64,000 bases of DNA from Lepisosteus oculatus (lineage: Eukaryota; Chordata; Actinopteri; Semionotiformes; Lepisosteidae). The stretch spans positions 19,725,817 to 19,789,816 of the forward strand of contig NC_090699.1 in assembly GCF_040954835.1 (NCBI RefSeq). Reading direction: 5' to 3'. The notes under the pieces were generated by a model, which ran no database searches, was not told the DNA's origin, and saw nothing but the letters and a program-made list of their open reading frames with translations. Each line of letters begins with the position of its first letter. Within the stretch, counting starts at the first letter, position 1. A program made the position numbers and the translations under genes. This document shows, one piece after another, positions 29,336 through 53,012 of this stretch.

Positions 29336-29802
29336 TATTACTCAAAACACTTGAGGTAATCCTACAGTCAATAAAAATATCTAAGAAGTGGTATTTCCAT
29401 TCGATCACAATTTCTGTGCCCTAGACGATTTAATTCTTTTTTTTAAAAAAACTTACTATATTCCAAACTAGAAATGACAACAATTATCACAATGCGGGGA
29501 AGCGGGATCAGTGTATATTTTCCCTCCCGCCGGTAGACGGCGCTGTCCTGCTGGCGCGCCCCTCGCAGAGCGGCCTGTCTTACAGGTTTCAGATTCTTTG
29601 GCAGCCAGTGTGTGTGTTTACAGTCTCCCTGCCTGGCGCTGCGGCGGTGGAAACACCTTCTGCATGTAGCAGTTATTGTCGTGCGGTTTGAAATGACTAC
29701 GCATTAAGTAACAGAGTCCGATATCATCTGGTTTTGTTGTATTTCCTACCGAAAGAACGGGTGTCAAAGTGAAAAAAAAAACTGAATCTCCGGAGCTCAG
29801 AA

Positions 29803-41082
<11,280 letters not shown>

Positions 41083-43372
41083 TGGCTTCTTGAAGGGACT
41101 TTTTGGATGTGTTTTCTGCAGGAGAGACTGAAGTCGGCAGTATCTGTGTGAACTCCGGAGCCAGTATTGCATGGAATTGCTCTGACACCTTGGAATCTTT
41201 TGTCTGTCCTCCAGTTTGCCTTCATTGTCAGAACTTAATTGTTACTGTGGATTCTCCTACCTGTTTCTGTTTCCATAAAATGATTTTGGAAGAATGAAAA
41301 GGTTTCCAATCTTTGAGACATTTAATATTGAACATTGCATATATGAAGAAATTTAACCCGGGGTGATGGGAATAATTTAATCACTACAGCTAAAGATGGG
41401 TAATACTGAATTGAACTAAAGTATATCAGCAGTTGAGTAAAATATTCCAAATTGGAAACACACTTGCCAGATTGAGTGAGGGCATTATCTTGGAAAAGTG
41501 TTTCAAACATAATGAAATCATTTTATTGTTCTCAGATTTGGTAGAATGAGTGATCTCCATTCTTGCTCTTTAAGACTCTGCACCTCAAATTGCACCTCAT
41601 TTAGGCTGTTGTTTTCCTCCTCCTCGTGAGCTGTTAATGATGTGACGAGAAATAGTAAACAGCACAATTGTAGCCATCAAGGAGTGAGGTCAGGGATGTC
41701 TGTCTTAGAGTCCTTTCACAAAACATTGGCCTCTTACTTGATTTCATAGCTGAAGAGCATTAAGCAGTTTTGACCTCACCAAAAAATCAGTTCTGTTGAG
41801 TTGGAACCCATTTGTAACTTGGTATTCTGCAGCCTGTGTAATTCATATAGCCTCTTTCAGTCTTTTTAAGGTCATTAAGGACATTTTTGATTTGGGCAAA
41901 AAATGTCCAAATACAAGTCCAATTTTCCCCCAAAATTATTTTATGTTACCCTGCAACATGTGAAAGGTTTTAGGTCATTCATGGCCTTTGTATAATGTAA
42001 TGCTGATTTGGAAGTCTTCCCTGACTGTGTGGATGTGTTGGCACAGCATTATGCCTTTGATATACAGTAGTGGTGCATTTGTACACCTACAGCTCCCTGA
42101 TAATAATTAAGCGTGAGTTCTTCGCTCCAGGTACACAAAGATGTTAACTTTCTACTCATTAAATAAATATACTCAGCTGGTTGCTCCAGAGTGGTCAGAC
42201 ATCTTTAGGTATGTACAGATTATATTACAGCTGCTGAATGTTAGATACTGCATTTCTTTACAGGTATCCCTTGATTCACAAAAGGGAAATGAATGCATCC
42301 CTTTTTCCTCTTCTGTATCCTCTTTGCTTGTGTCCAGCTTGACACATTGCAGGGCACTCTTTATCATGTGTGACAATTAATGCTGTGTTCCATATTTGGG
42401 ATGTCTGTAACTTGTTCGGCTGAGTTAAAATAACTTTTAAGTTTGTTTGGTATAGATGTAAATTGTTTAAATGAAAATTGACTGTCACCCTGTAAGGATT
42501 CTGTGATGTAGTCATGGATGGATAACAGACCCAGGGTAGGCTGTCATTAAAGCAGCTGATAAATGCATTGGAATTTGCTGAAACCAATTACTTATTAATC
42601 TAGGGATACCTGTACTGTTTTTTCTGTGTTATTCTCTTATTACATAAGAGATTTTAGTCTAAAGCAAAGAAGGCTTATTGGAAACAGAACACAAATATAC
42701 AGTATATTTGTAAGTGATGCACTGAGCAGAGATGACTGAAAATGCTTGTATATATGAGTGTTTTATAACTGAAGGAAAGTTTGTGGCATTTTGAATTTTT
42801 GGGGGGCTTAATAGGTTTAAGTTAAATTATTGCTGATTAATTCTAGGATATGCATTTTTGTTAATTGGTATTTTGTAACATTTATATACCGTCTTATGGC
42901 ATGCCCTCATTGTTCACGTCTGGGCTTTTTTAAAACTGTTTATTACACTCTATATGGTACAGTTTAACTTGTAAATTGATATTGTTAGAATGTGCATAAG
43001 CATTATGACAAGTTTGATGTCTTTTATGTTGAAAGTCTAACTGTAAAGTTTGCTTATGATTTCAGTAGAGTTCAGTTTCAGGAAAAAAGCTAAATGTATT
43101 CATGCTCCTCAGTTAAATTAATTTAAAATACTTTGTAGATGACAGGTCTTTATTTCACCGCTTTATCTTTTAGCCTTTGATGAGCTAAGGGAACAGTGAG
43201 AGGAGGCCTGCAAAGCCCTCAGAAGGAAGAGCAGATGATGAACAGTTTATTTCAGTTTATAGGTCCTCCAGTCCATAACTCAGTTGTGTCCTAATACCCG
43301 GCTGAATGGGTACCCTAGGTATTATCATACCCTCACTCTAGGTACACTCCAGTCCTGGTCCTGGATGCGCAC

Positions 43373-43580
43373 ACACCTGCTGGGGTTTATTTCAGTTCTC
43401 AGTTAAGTAATTAAGCACGTAATTGACATAACAATAGGATGAATTTAAACTGTTTCTCAGCTCTTAAACTTGTTGGAAACTATTGCCTTTCATAAGAATA
43501 TAAAAATCCAGAGCAAATGCTCCAATCAAGCATCCAATTAAGTAACTAAAATCATCTGTAATGAAAACCAGCAGGTATGA
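43373..43580. repeat. Foldback (MITE-like) element in the putative HIF1AN 3' UTR
   Basis: The left arm (43373-43420, CACCTGCTGGGGTTTATTTC, then AGTTAAGTAATTAAG) is repeated in inverted form by the right arm (43531-43580, whose complement reads ATACCTGCTGGTTTTCATTA, then TTAGTTACTTAATTGG). About 110 bases separate the arms. The preceding CCAGTCCTGGTCCTGGA also occurs at about 18313, marking a dispersed family. Confidence 0.6.
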
Positions 43581-44330
43581 GGGCTTCGAAGACCATTCAC
43601 GGTGCTAAATGACATCCCTAGATTTTTTTCAGCATTGGTGTATTTTTGGGAATCCAGTGCCACATAGAATTTTGTGACTTTTCTAAAAATATTAGCATTG
43701 TGAATTGTGCCGTTATTCATTTTTATTAAATTAAATTCATTAGATAATTTGACACATGTGCAGTTGTTTTCTAGAATCTTTTTCAGTTACAGTATGTGAG
43801 AACGGGATCATTGGATTTAAGTTTAGAGTGCCTATTTGTAATGAAGATCTTAAAAATACCCTAATTTCTGAAACATTCAGTAATAATATGGTCCTTCTAG
43901 AATACATAAGCATTTCTTGACCCGATATTTTGAGGGTTTAAGTAATCATTTGCCACACCTTCATTGCCAGTAAATCTATGAGATGGCTAAGAGGTTAGTA
44001 GTGATGTTGAAAATAATTTTCAAGACTCCTCTATTTTCTAGAGATGTCTTTATATTGGTCAATTCAGCATTTCTTGTGAAACGTAAAATTAACTTACTTT
44101 CACAAGCTTTAAAGATCCCATTTTTATAATTTGGTGTTTATTCAACATTGGATAAACCTAACATTTGGATTCTTTTTTGATCATTCAGTATGGAGTTGCA
44201 TGGAGTTTTTTCACTTCATTATATTTTTTCATTTTAATGTAGTTGTCTTCTAGGAATTTGCTTAATGTTATTTTTAAGAGCAAAGGCAGTTGCTGATAAG
44301 AATGCACGCCTTCATTTTTGTATAAAATGC

Positions 44331-44336
44331 AATAAA
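44331..44336 (+). terminator. HIF1AN: Candidate polyadenylation signal of HIF1AN
   Basis: AATAAA about 3.25 kb past the HIF1AN stop codon. An alternative AATAAA lies at 45892-45897. No clearly better candidate is closer to the stop. Confidence 0.5.
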
Positions 44337-46532
44337 GTTACCAATGCTTAGGGAGAGAACCATTATTTCCTATGTTAATAAGCACAAATGTCAAAGTATA
44401 ACTGGTGGCTTGCTCACATGGTGTCTCATTTCAACATAGAAAGCAAACTTAAGTGTTATTGTGCATTAATACCAAAAGACATTTACTGTAGAAAGTAGCA
44501 ATCCTTTTAAACGGTTGTTTTCATGTACAGCTGGAGCATGATCTTATGTAAAAACCTAGCAAAGGATACAGGGAAAGGTTTCCCTAACCTTTAATGATCG
44601 CTCTTCCGTAGCTTCAATTACTTGCCTGTCACAATAGGAAATCTAAGTTTTAAACTGGAACAAGCAAAGCACCCTATCTTGTGGTTTGAGAATTTGACTC
44701 CCTTGTCAGGTTTAGGTAGAGATCACTTTATTGGCATACCCCATTCTTTTTGCATACCCCAGCTTGCTCTCCAGGAGACACACAGACAAGGAGAGAGAAG
44801 CCTGGGGTCAGAGCACAGGGTCAGCCATTTATACAGCACCCCTAGAGCAGCTGGGGTAGAGCAAAACAGCTTGGACTTTAACAAGAAACATTTTAACAAA
44901 CTAAATTCCTAATGTTTTACTGTGCCAACCACTGTGTTTTATTTCTGTACAGCACTGGCATCCTATCTATTGATGCTGCTCTTTGACTGTTGAATGCTGT
45001 TTAAGACAGGCTGCTGCTGTTTGTTTAAAAATACATTTTCAGCAAAACAGGGAGGCTGTATTTATTAAACACTGGGCCCTGTTCTTTACCGTAGTGGGCA
45101 TAACTAAATTAAATTGCATTCGTGACTTGCTGAGTATTGACTGAACAAATATAAATGCTGCATGTAAAAATGTACATTTGACATAATTAAAGTTAATGCT
45201 TTGCCTTTTGGTTTTCTATTGGTCATCTTATTAGTGTCTTTGTTCCATCCGGTCATTTATTTCCTTCTTAGTATGTTTTTTTTTTCTTACTGATTTTATA
45301 AAAGTAAGTGGTTTAACAAAATGTATGCTTTAGTCTGTGTTAGCATCGACAAATTGATCTGTTATACTGCAAAATATGTAATTTTATGTGTCAACTGATA
45401 CTCTTTGAGGAATTGAAGAATCCTTACAAGAAATGCTGTACAGCATGGGTAATTTTCCACTCCATTCTGATACTGGATTTTGGCACAATCTTCTTATTAA
45501 TTGATTAATTGTTTGATAATGTAGACATAATTAATAAGCTTGTTGTATGAAAGCCCTGCACTGGAATGGATTTGAATATCCAGTTTGTGGCTACCTCTGG
45601 ATTACAACATTACTGCAAGAATAGGGGCAATACATATAGGACAGTTCTGTAAACGCTTACAGATTTAGGATGAGAGGAGTTAAATAGCAAGTCCTGATGC
45701 CATCAAAACAGTGGGGATGCAGTCCTTCTAGGTTTGCTGGATTTGCTTTGTAGATGGGTTTATAATTTTTTTGTTTCTTACAAAAGGGAAGCTACTGCTC
45801 ATGTGTTTATTTTTGCTGTGATGTGCACTGATTGTGAATTTGGAGTCACGCTTGGAAAAACATGTCAGAATAACTGTACATACAGTTCTTAAATAAAATG
45901 TAAGAAACTATAACATTTAATTACTATGAGGTTTGTATAGAACGTAACTTGTACTGTCATGTCGGGAAGTATTGACACCCTTTTTTATCAGCGAAACATG
46001 AATACTATTCCTTAAATACTTTTATTAAAACATAAATATGCTGTACATATGCATATACATTGTTGTTGTATGAATTGAAGAATTCAGAGTCGTGGAGCAA
46101 CATTTGGAATAAAAGCTAACACTACGAAACAGTCTACAATGTTGTGCTAAGCCCAAACATGAATGTATTATTAGGTATATAATTGTAGAATGTAATTAAT
46201 GACTAATTTACTTTATCCTTTTTATTTCAAACTCTGGCTGTACAGTATGTTGAGTTATGACACATTTGCTTGTAAAAAATCTATAAATGTACATATTCCT
46301 AATAACTGAAGATTTTTTGCTTTGGAAAGACTCACGGGAGAGCTAAGCAAAATTACAACGAAGATAGATCTCACCTGATTTTGTGAACACCTAACTATTC
46401 AACAGTTAATTTCTGATCTACACAATACTGAGCTACTTCAATGGAACACATTCATTTCACCAAACCATTGTTTCTAAGAAGTACCAGATCAAAAATGCTA
46501 TAAGGACAAAATGAATGAGCAGTTTTTAGAGA

Positions 46533-46538
46533 TTTATT
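46533..46538 (-). terminator. Candidate polyadenylation signal of the GPX gene
   Basis: AATAAA on the minus strand about 290 bases past the stop codon. The resulting 3' UTR is long enough to hold a SECIS hairpin. Confidence 0.55.
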
Positions 46539-46824
46539 AAGTTCAATGTGGAACACCTGTTTTTTTTCTTCCTGTGGGTCCAGTGAACAGCAGGAGCACA
46601 GTGGCCTCCTGAGTCCCTCCAGCCAGCCAGCCAGCACGAGACCAGTAGGTGACGACACCTCTGTGTGAATGCACTGAAACACAGAGTGTTCTCTCCTACC
46701 ACTTCAGATACATCTCAGGTGCGAGTCCACATTTACCAAGAGATCTTCACACTGTCTCTGTGTGTGCAAAGGGCTGACCTTTCACGTCTCTGCTCCACGG
46801 AGGATGTTGCTGATTTCACTGGAA

Positions 46825-48919
46825 TTAACGTAGGATTTTTAAGAGACCTGCAATGTCTCTCTCCACTTCTTTAATGGGAGTGTTTAGCTCATACCTAGAA
46901 GATAAGGACTGTTTTAGGATAATGATGATTATTTTTAATTGCTCCATATCGAGGGGGTTAGCACTGAAAAATAACTTCCCACTTACCACCTTAGGAAATT
47001 CAAAACATTTTAAATATACACTAACATTTTTATCTTCACCATTATGTGTTAAACAACTATATGGAATTCAATAATCTGCTAATTACCTATAATGAATAGA
47101 GATAGTAGGTATAGTGGTGGGCTGTATTGGGATAATTTCAGTTATTTTAATTTTATGTACGAAACATTGGCCACTGAAAACTGCTTCAAGCAGCTCACCT
47201 CTTATAAGGTACTCCATTAGCCAGGACCAGGAATTTTTCAAAGTTCCAGCGGATATCGTTCACTTTGATGGGAGACCAATATAATTTTTTGGGATCGCCA
47301 ATAACTGGGTTGACACAGGGGCAGGAATCCTGCAGCACATCCATATGGAAATATAAAAGAAAGAAAACAATTTACAGCATAGGTTCTGCTGCATTTTGGA
47401 ATTGATTTCATTATTCTGGCAAATAAGATATGGAATTTTGCAACCCAGCAATACTTTTGTTACAGTAATTTATAATATTGCAGCTTTACTTGATTCATTC
47501 GTGGATGTTTGTAGGTCTACATTTAGAAAGCTGTCTTCAGGGGGTAATTCTAAAAATATTAATGTGTAGCATTAAAATATGTGAAATGGCTTACTGTACC
47601 TTTAAAAATGTGAAGAGAGCATCCTCACCTACTCCATTCACTTCCAACTTGCTAAACACTGGGAACTTTGGCATAAATCCGCCACCTGGTCTTACGTACT
47701 TTAGCACATTCAATGTTTCATGATCTTCCTCTGAGAAGAGCAATGGAATATTGTGAAAAACACAGATGAAGCTTTAATTTAATACTCTTTAAACATTATT
47801 CTGCCATGTTATCCCTGAATGTTCCAAGCTGAAATTTATGATTCTTGTAAGCTTCTTGTACAAGGTTTGACACCCAATTACCTCTGCCAGCTATATGCAT
47901 AACTATTGGAGATGGGCTGTATGTTAGCCATCAGGCTGTTTAAACCTGTTTCAAATTCATATTAATGAATGAGAACATACACTCTTACTACTATATACTC
48001 TATTCAGTCACAAAAAAGAGTTTAATAGAACAGAGGCTACATCTTCAAAGGCAAATCAGCACTATAAACAGAATTATCAGTTGAGCTACTCTAGCAGGAA
48101 CCAAGTACATGGACCATCGGAATATTTTTTGTAATACAAATTATGAAAAAAACAATTCAGTGCTGCTTTTGAAGTTGGATGACCTTTTTTTTTAACCATT
48201 TGTGTCAACCTCAAAATATCAAATCAGAACTACATTGACGTTTTCCAGATTTGCACAAAACAGATAAGGCATTCTGGAGCACGGAATGTACTTTAATGAA
48301 AACTGTTATTGTCTCTATACGAAACGTGAGACAGATCTTACCGGGCTCCTGCAGACCAAACTGGTTACAGGGGAATCCCAAAACAGTGAACGGGGTGTCA
48401 GCAAATATTTCCATGAGTGCATTCAATGCGTGATACTGTAGAATAAGCCAAAATATCAAAACAGAATTAAAGCGCACTCCATTCTGGGATACTAGGCAGG
48501 GAGTGTTCCTCAAAATAAAGACGACAAAATCAATGAATGTACCAAAAATAATTTACTAAAAGTAAACGTTAACTAAATGTACAATTAAGCAGAAAACAGA
48601 CTGAATACCAGTGAACATAGTGCTGCATTTTCACCAAGCTAGCTAAGCAGAAATTGACTGAGTAATGCTCTTCTGTTTTGGCACGAAGCTACAAAGACCT
48701 TAATTTTCTGGTTCCCATACTCATATGGGAAACAGAAGACATAATTACCTCAGCCACAGTTGACCCTCAGAAAGTGGCCACGTTGACGATGAGCAGCACC
48801 TTGCCCTCATAATTCCTGAGAGAGCGCTGCTGGCCCTGGAGGGTCTGCACAGTGAAACCGTACACGGATTGGCTTGCAGTCGGGGAGCACGGAGTCGGAG
48901 CGCTTGCTGGGAGAGACAT
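46825..48919 (-). CDS. Selenocysteine glutathione peroxidase (GPX3-like, 5 exons, complete)
   Basis: Glutathione peroxidases reduce H2O2 and organic hydroperoxides with thiols. Exons in transcript order: 48749-48919, 48342-48435, 47600-47730, 47199-47329 and 46825-46894. They give 198 residues if the in-frame TGA at 48767-48769 is read as selenocysteine 51, within NVATF-U-GSTVAE. The rest of the GPX tetrad is visible: Gln in [13 protein letters not shown], and Trp and Asn in [19 protein letters not shown] and DSCPC (compare NSCPP of GPX3) point to the GPX1/2/3/5/6 group with GPX3-like features. There is no convincing signal peptide (start [16 protein letters not shown]), so it may be cytosolic, unlike GPX3. 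The C-terminus is [18 protein letters not shown]. Fish databases may call the orthologue gpx9, but that is recall only, so no symbol is given. I could not locate the required SECIS element. Confidence 0.9.
48767..48769 (-). other. In-frame UGA, selenocysteine codon of the GPX
   Basis: The minus-strand TGA interrupts an otherwise open exon exactly where GPX enzymes carry selenocysteine, in the NVA-x-x-U-G context. The frame continues intact on both sides and through four further exons. This marks recoding rather than a nonsense mutation. Confidence 0.9.
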
Positions 48920-49716
48920 CTCGCCCAGGAGAAAGCACCCAGTGATCCACCGAGCTCCCCTCTCTTTAGTTTTAGGTTTGTATCTGTCTGGTCAGCAGTT
49001 GCTCCGCATGACTGGCCCCATTATGCGCGTACACAGAGGTGATTTGCCTGAGCCGTTATTTGTCCAAGCGTTTGTGTAGGCACGCGAATTTTACATGTCA
49101 CATGCTCCAGTGTCTGTCTATGGACAGGTACTATGAATCTGTTCCTCTCGTAAATAAATAATTACCCATGGTCAGTGGTACAAATTATAGCATGGAACAA
49201 GGTCTTACCACTGGAATAACCCACACACGACCAGCAAAGCTAATTTCTTGTTTCAGCATACTGGTTTACATGATTTTATCTTCATTGCATCACTACTTTT
49301 GTAAATATATATATATATTACTTCGCTGAGTGCATATTATTTGCATGCAGCCAAGCTACTGTACATGTTCGTTTCTCACTCGTCAAAATACAAATCATGG
49401 AGTACATGTGTGCAGTGGAAATAGAAATATTAAATTATACTACGCTTGCATCTATTCCTTTCGAGTATCCCATAACATATGTCAACAGAACAAACTCTAC
49501 GTAACTTTTGCGAACTTTTAATAAACCAATAAATATTGAATATCTGTGATTTATGAAAACACTTTAGAAAGAGGAACTATTAGCGTCAGAGGCTGTTTCC
49601 TCGAAATTACGGGAACAAAAACAGAGGAACACAAGAACCCGGAACGCTGTGCTTGCGGTTTCATTGTGTAACTGTGCGAAAGGCGAAGGTCTAGGCAGCA
49701 GGGGCGGCTTACAGAA
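48920..49716. promoter_or_regulatory. Shared head-to-head promoter region, GPX / FBXL15
   Basis: About 800 bases separate the start codons of the divergent GPX and FBXL15 genes, so both promoters must lie here or in short untranslated exons within it. The GPX side and the FBXL15 5' side are richer in GC and CpG, with a GGGGCGGC box at about 49702. The centre is AT-rich with a short (AT)n at 49306-49318. No clear antioxidant-response element was found by eye. Confidence 0.5.
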
Positions 49717-52700
49717 ATGGAAGAAGAGGAGGGTTGCAGGTAATTAGTAACCGACATTTTGGCAGTAGCTGTTGAATTTTGAGTGCACTCATAACAACAT
49801 AAACGATGTTTTTAATTCCGGATCGCAGCTTTGGAAAATTTTAAACGTTAAAGTTGAATACAAAATGTGCAAGAATGATTTTTGATAGTGCTATGTATAG
49901 TGTAGGGATACACAAGTATAAAATATGTTTCTGTGTATTTCAAGTGCGATTGCTCGCAGCATTAATTGCATAGTTTAAATAAGTCCATGGGAAAAACCAA
50001 CAGGGATATCAGCTGCTGACACTGAGGCGATAAACATGGCTATAGACTTTTCCTTCGTCAGAGCACCTGAGGGAAATGTCTGTATTGATTTAGACGATTA
50101 AAACAAACAAGAAAGAGTGAGAAAGTCGGAAGTGAGAGAACCATTAGTATACTTTTATCTCAACGGGGTGTAGTGCCCATTCTTAAAAAGGGTGACAAGA
50201 CTGAACAAAGTAATTACAGATCAATACGTCTTAATTTTATTACTTGTTAGGTCAAAGTCAAAACCAGTGGACCTCTTCAAAATGAGGCAGAGAACACGAA
50301 TGGAAACTACAGGAAAGTACACTCAGAGGTGTCTTTGCCATGAATGTGAGCTTTGACACAGAGCACAAAGGAATAACCGTGCTGGCAGTTAGCGAGAGGG
50401 TGGGGCGATGGGGTGGGAGAATCAGGCAAGTCACAGATGACAACTGCCTCCAGACCAGCGGCTGCTCTGGGTCGAGGTGATATTTCTGTGCTGCCTCTCT
50501 TCTGAAGTGGAGGACCTATCTCAGGGGCTGTCCTTTCACTGTTTAAACCAGGAGTCTCTGATCCTGGTTCTCAAGCACCAGCCTGTATTATGAATCGCAT
50601 TTTGAAGATTGGGAACACATGCAAGTTCTTGACGGATTAAACAAGTGATTTGTTCAATCAAGGGAACTTGGGTCCTTGAGGGCCAGAAAGCCTTTGGCCT
50701 TTTTTTTTTAATTATTCTTGTTCAGTTTATCTCGGTAATTCAGAGATGACTGATTCAATGGTTACAAACATAAACCTGCTGGACAGGGCAGCTCCAGGAG
50801 CAGGGTTATTAAACAATCCAGGCCAAATGAAGCATTCAGAAGACATCATTGTAACACCCTAAGCTTCACAATGTGTTAAGGAAGTAGGGCTGTGCATGTT
50901 CCGTCTGCTCGGCTGGGGAATGGGCCTGCTTCAGGTTAGTGGGGTTCAGCCCAAATCAACTCCAAACAAGCCAAGACAGGCTCCCCAGTGCAAAGTATAC
51001 ACTAGTGCAGCAGTCCACTGTGGAGCCTACAGGGGAGGCAGGAGAGTGACAACCCTCTCTCTAAGTGGGGGGGGGGAGGATCTCGTGGCTGAGCTATAAC
51101 ACTAATCCAAATGTTGGTGGGCAGAATGAATTGATCTCTCTCTCTGCAGGTGTCATCTCCTAGATTTGCCCTGGGAGGATGTGCTGGTCCCTCACATCTT
51201 TTGCTACCTTCCCCTGCGTCAGATAGTCAGACTGCAGAGAGTGAGCAAGCAGTTCCAAGCTCTCGTCCAGGTCCACCTGGCCAACTGTCGCACATTTGAC
51301 CTCTCTCAGGTAAAGCCTCTGTGGATTTGGATTTTTGTAATGTGAAGGCGGGGCACGTTCGCAGTGGTCCCTGCTCTTCGTATACGATTGTGTTTTAGGA
51401 TTTAGCCTTTATTATCAATTCTGGAAAAAAAATTATAATGCTTTTAAAAAATGATATGTGATTATTAAGTGCCTTACAATATATATTGTAACATCTATCC
51501 ACATTTTGTCTACAAAATGAACAGCTCCAAATCTAGTGCAATTTTTAGAAAACTAAACTTAAAGAGCACGCTTTTTGATTGTTTAGAGGAACTTTGAATA
51601 CTAACTCATGTGATGTTTTACTCCCTGACGTTTTCAGGTTGGACCATCTATACCCAAGGAAGTGTTTTATACCATGCTCAGGGACAACAAAGTCCTGCAG
51701 AACCTGGCACTCCAGAACTGCTCTGGTTGGCTGACCGATAAGGAGCTGCTGCCAGTGATTGGCCAGAATCAGCACTTGCTACGGGTCGATCTGAGTGGCT
51801 GTGCCCGGCTGAGCCGCCACTCCCTGGTGGCCGTGTCCCTCACCTGCAGCCACTTACAGCACCTGGGCCTGGCGCACTGTGAGTGGGTGGACAGTCTTTC
51901 CCTGCGCAGCCTTGCCGATCACTGTGGGGGATTGCAGTCCATAGACCTGACGGCTTGCCGGCAACTCAAAGATGAAGCTATCTGCTACCTGGCCAAAAAG
52001 TGTCCAAAGATAAGGTCGCTGTCAGTAGCGGTCAATGCCAACATCAGCGACATTTCTGTGCAGGAGGTGGCGAAGAACTGCAGAGAACTGGTACAGCTGG
52101 ACCTTACAGGCTGTCTTCGGGTTAGGAATGACTCCATCAGGTACTAGAGATTTTACAGGATGTTTCAACATTTATTAATACATATGCAATATAGTGACGG
52201 TTTTAAATCAGTCTTCACTCCTGACTGGTACGTGCATATAGATCTGATAACACTATCAGTAAAGAGAAATACATGGTTTGAAGTATTGGTCCAGAGAAGT
52301 GCCACCTTGGATAACTCTCATGATGTATACTTGAATATTTACAGGTTTACACAGGGAGTTCTCCTCGATTTCAGCTTGCTTGATTTTGTATTTTCTATTT
52401 AGTCTCCGCCTGCCTGTTTAAACACCTTTCAAAAAGTTTCTACTGCTCAGACATCTCATGCTGCCCCAGGTTTACAACCTGAGAACTTGAGAACTGCTAA
52501 AACCTATTACAAAAAACTCTGCAGGGAAGCGGGTTTATTATAGTTAAAGAAAGCAGACATACCATACTGAATTTGAATGACATAATCTAATACATCACTA
52601 TAAAGGTGTAATTGTTTGCAAGCTGTAGCAATCTTGCATTAGCTGTTGCATGTTCTTTAAACTGGTCCTAAGCTAGAATTCCTTTTGCGAAAGGCAAGGT

Positions 52701-53012
52701 GTTATGTGAGGGATTTTGTGGGAAGTTGAAATACGGCAGCAAAGGGGGCGCTTGAAATAGCCTTTTCTTTTTCTGGACTTTGAGGAGAAACACTGTGGAA
52801 AGGTCTTGTGTTGTGCCTGCAGGATGGTCGCAGAATACTGTCCGAAGCTGCAGTCTCTGAAGGTGAACCACTGCCACAATGTGACGGAGTCCAGTTTAGG
52901 CCTCCTGCGGAATAGGAATGTGCAGATCGACGTGGAGCCGCCCCTGCAGAGAGCTCTGGTTCTGCTGCAAGATGTCATTGGATTTGCACCTTTCGTCAAT
53001 CCTCAAATCTAG
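49717..53012 (+). CDS. FBXL15: FBXL15, F-box and leucine-rich-repeat protein (4 exons, complete)
   Basis: FBXL15 is the substrate receptor of an SCF ubiquitin ligase; in mammals it targets SMURF1 and thereby supports BMP signalling. Exons: 49717-49739, 51150-51309, 51638-52140 and 52823-53012. They join in phase to 291 residues (human about 300). The F-box lies at about residues 10-50 ([20 protein letters not shown], then [11 protein letters not shown]). Cysteine-containing leucine-rich repeats follow: [72 protein letters not shown] and [14 protein letters not shown]. The C-terminus [15 protein letters not shown], then [10 protein letters not shown], is characteristic of this family member. 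The first exon codes for only seven full codons plus a split Arg, and the start context is GAAATGG. Confidence 0.96.
49740..51149 (+). other. FBXL15 intron 1, about 1.4 kb
   Basis: Apart from a weak dispersed repeat at about 50541-50700 and a G10 run near 51068, nothing is recognised. The acceptor is preceded by a (TC)n tract. Confidence 0.5.

Larger units (their letters stand above)
41083..44350 (+). other. HIF1AN: Probable long 3' UTR of HIF1AN
   Basis: AT-rich sequence with no coding signal follows the HIF1AN stop. The best AATAAA is at 44331-44336, within GCAATAAAGTT; another lies at 45892-45897. I recall that mammalian HIF1AN also has a 3' UTR of several kilobases. A foldback repeat at 43373-43580 lies inside this stretch. 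The true end is not provable from sequence alone. Confidence 0.5.

Noticed and set aside
46600-46690. A hairpin (AACACTCTGTG with CACACAGAGGTGT) as the GPX SECIS
   Set aside because: The stem is plausible but there is no UGA/GA quartet at its base and no AA in the expected apical position.
48767-48769. GPX gene as a pseudogene because of an in-frame stop
   Set aside because: The stop is TGA exactly at the selenocysteine position, and all other codons, splice sites and the catalytic Gln, Trp and Asn are intact.
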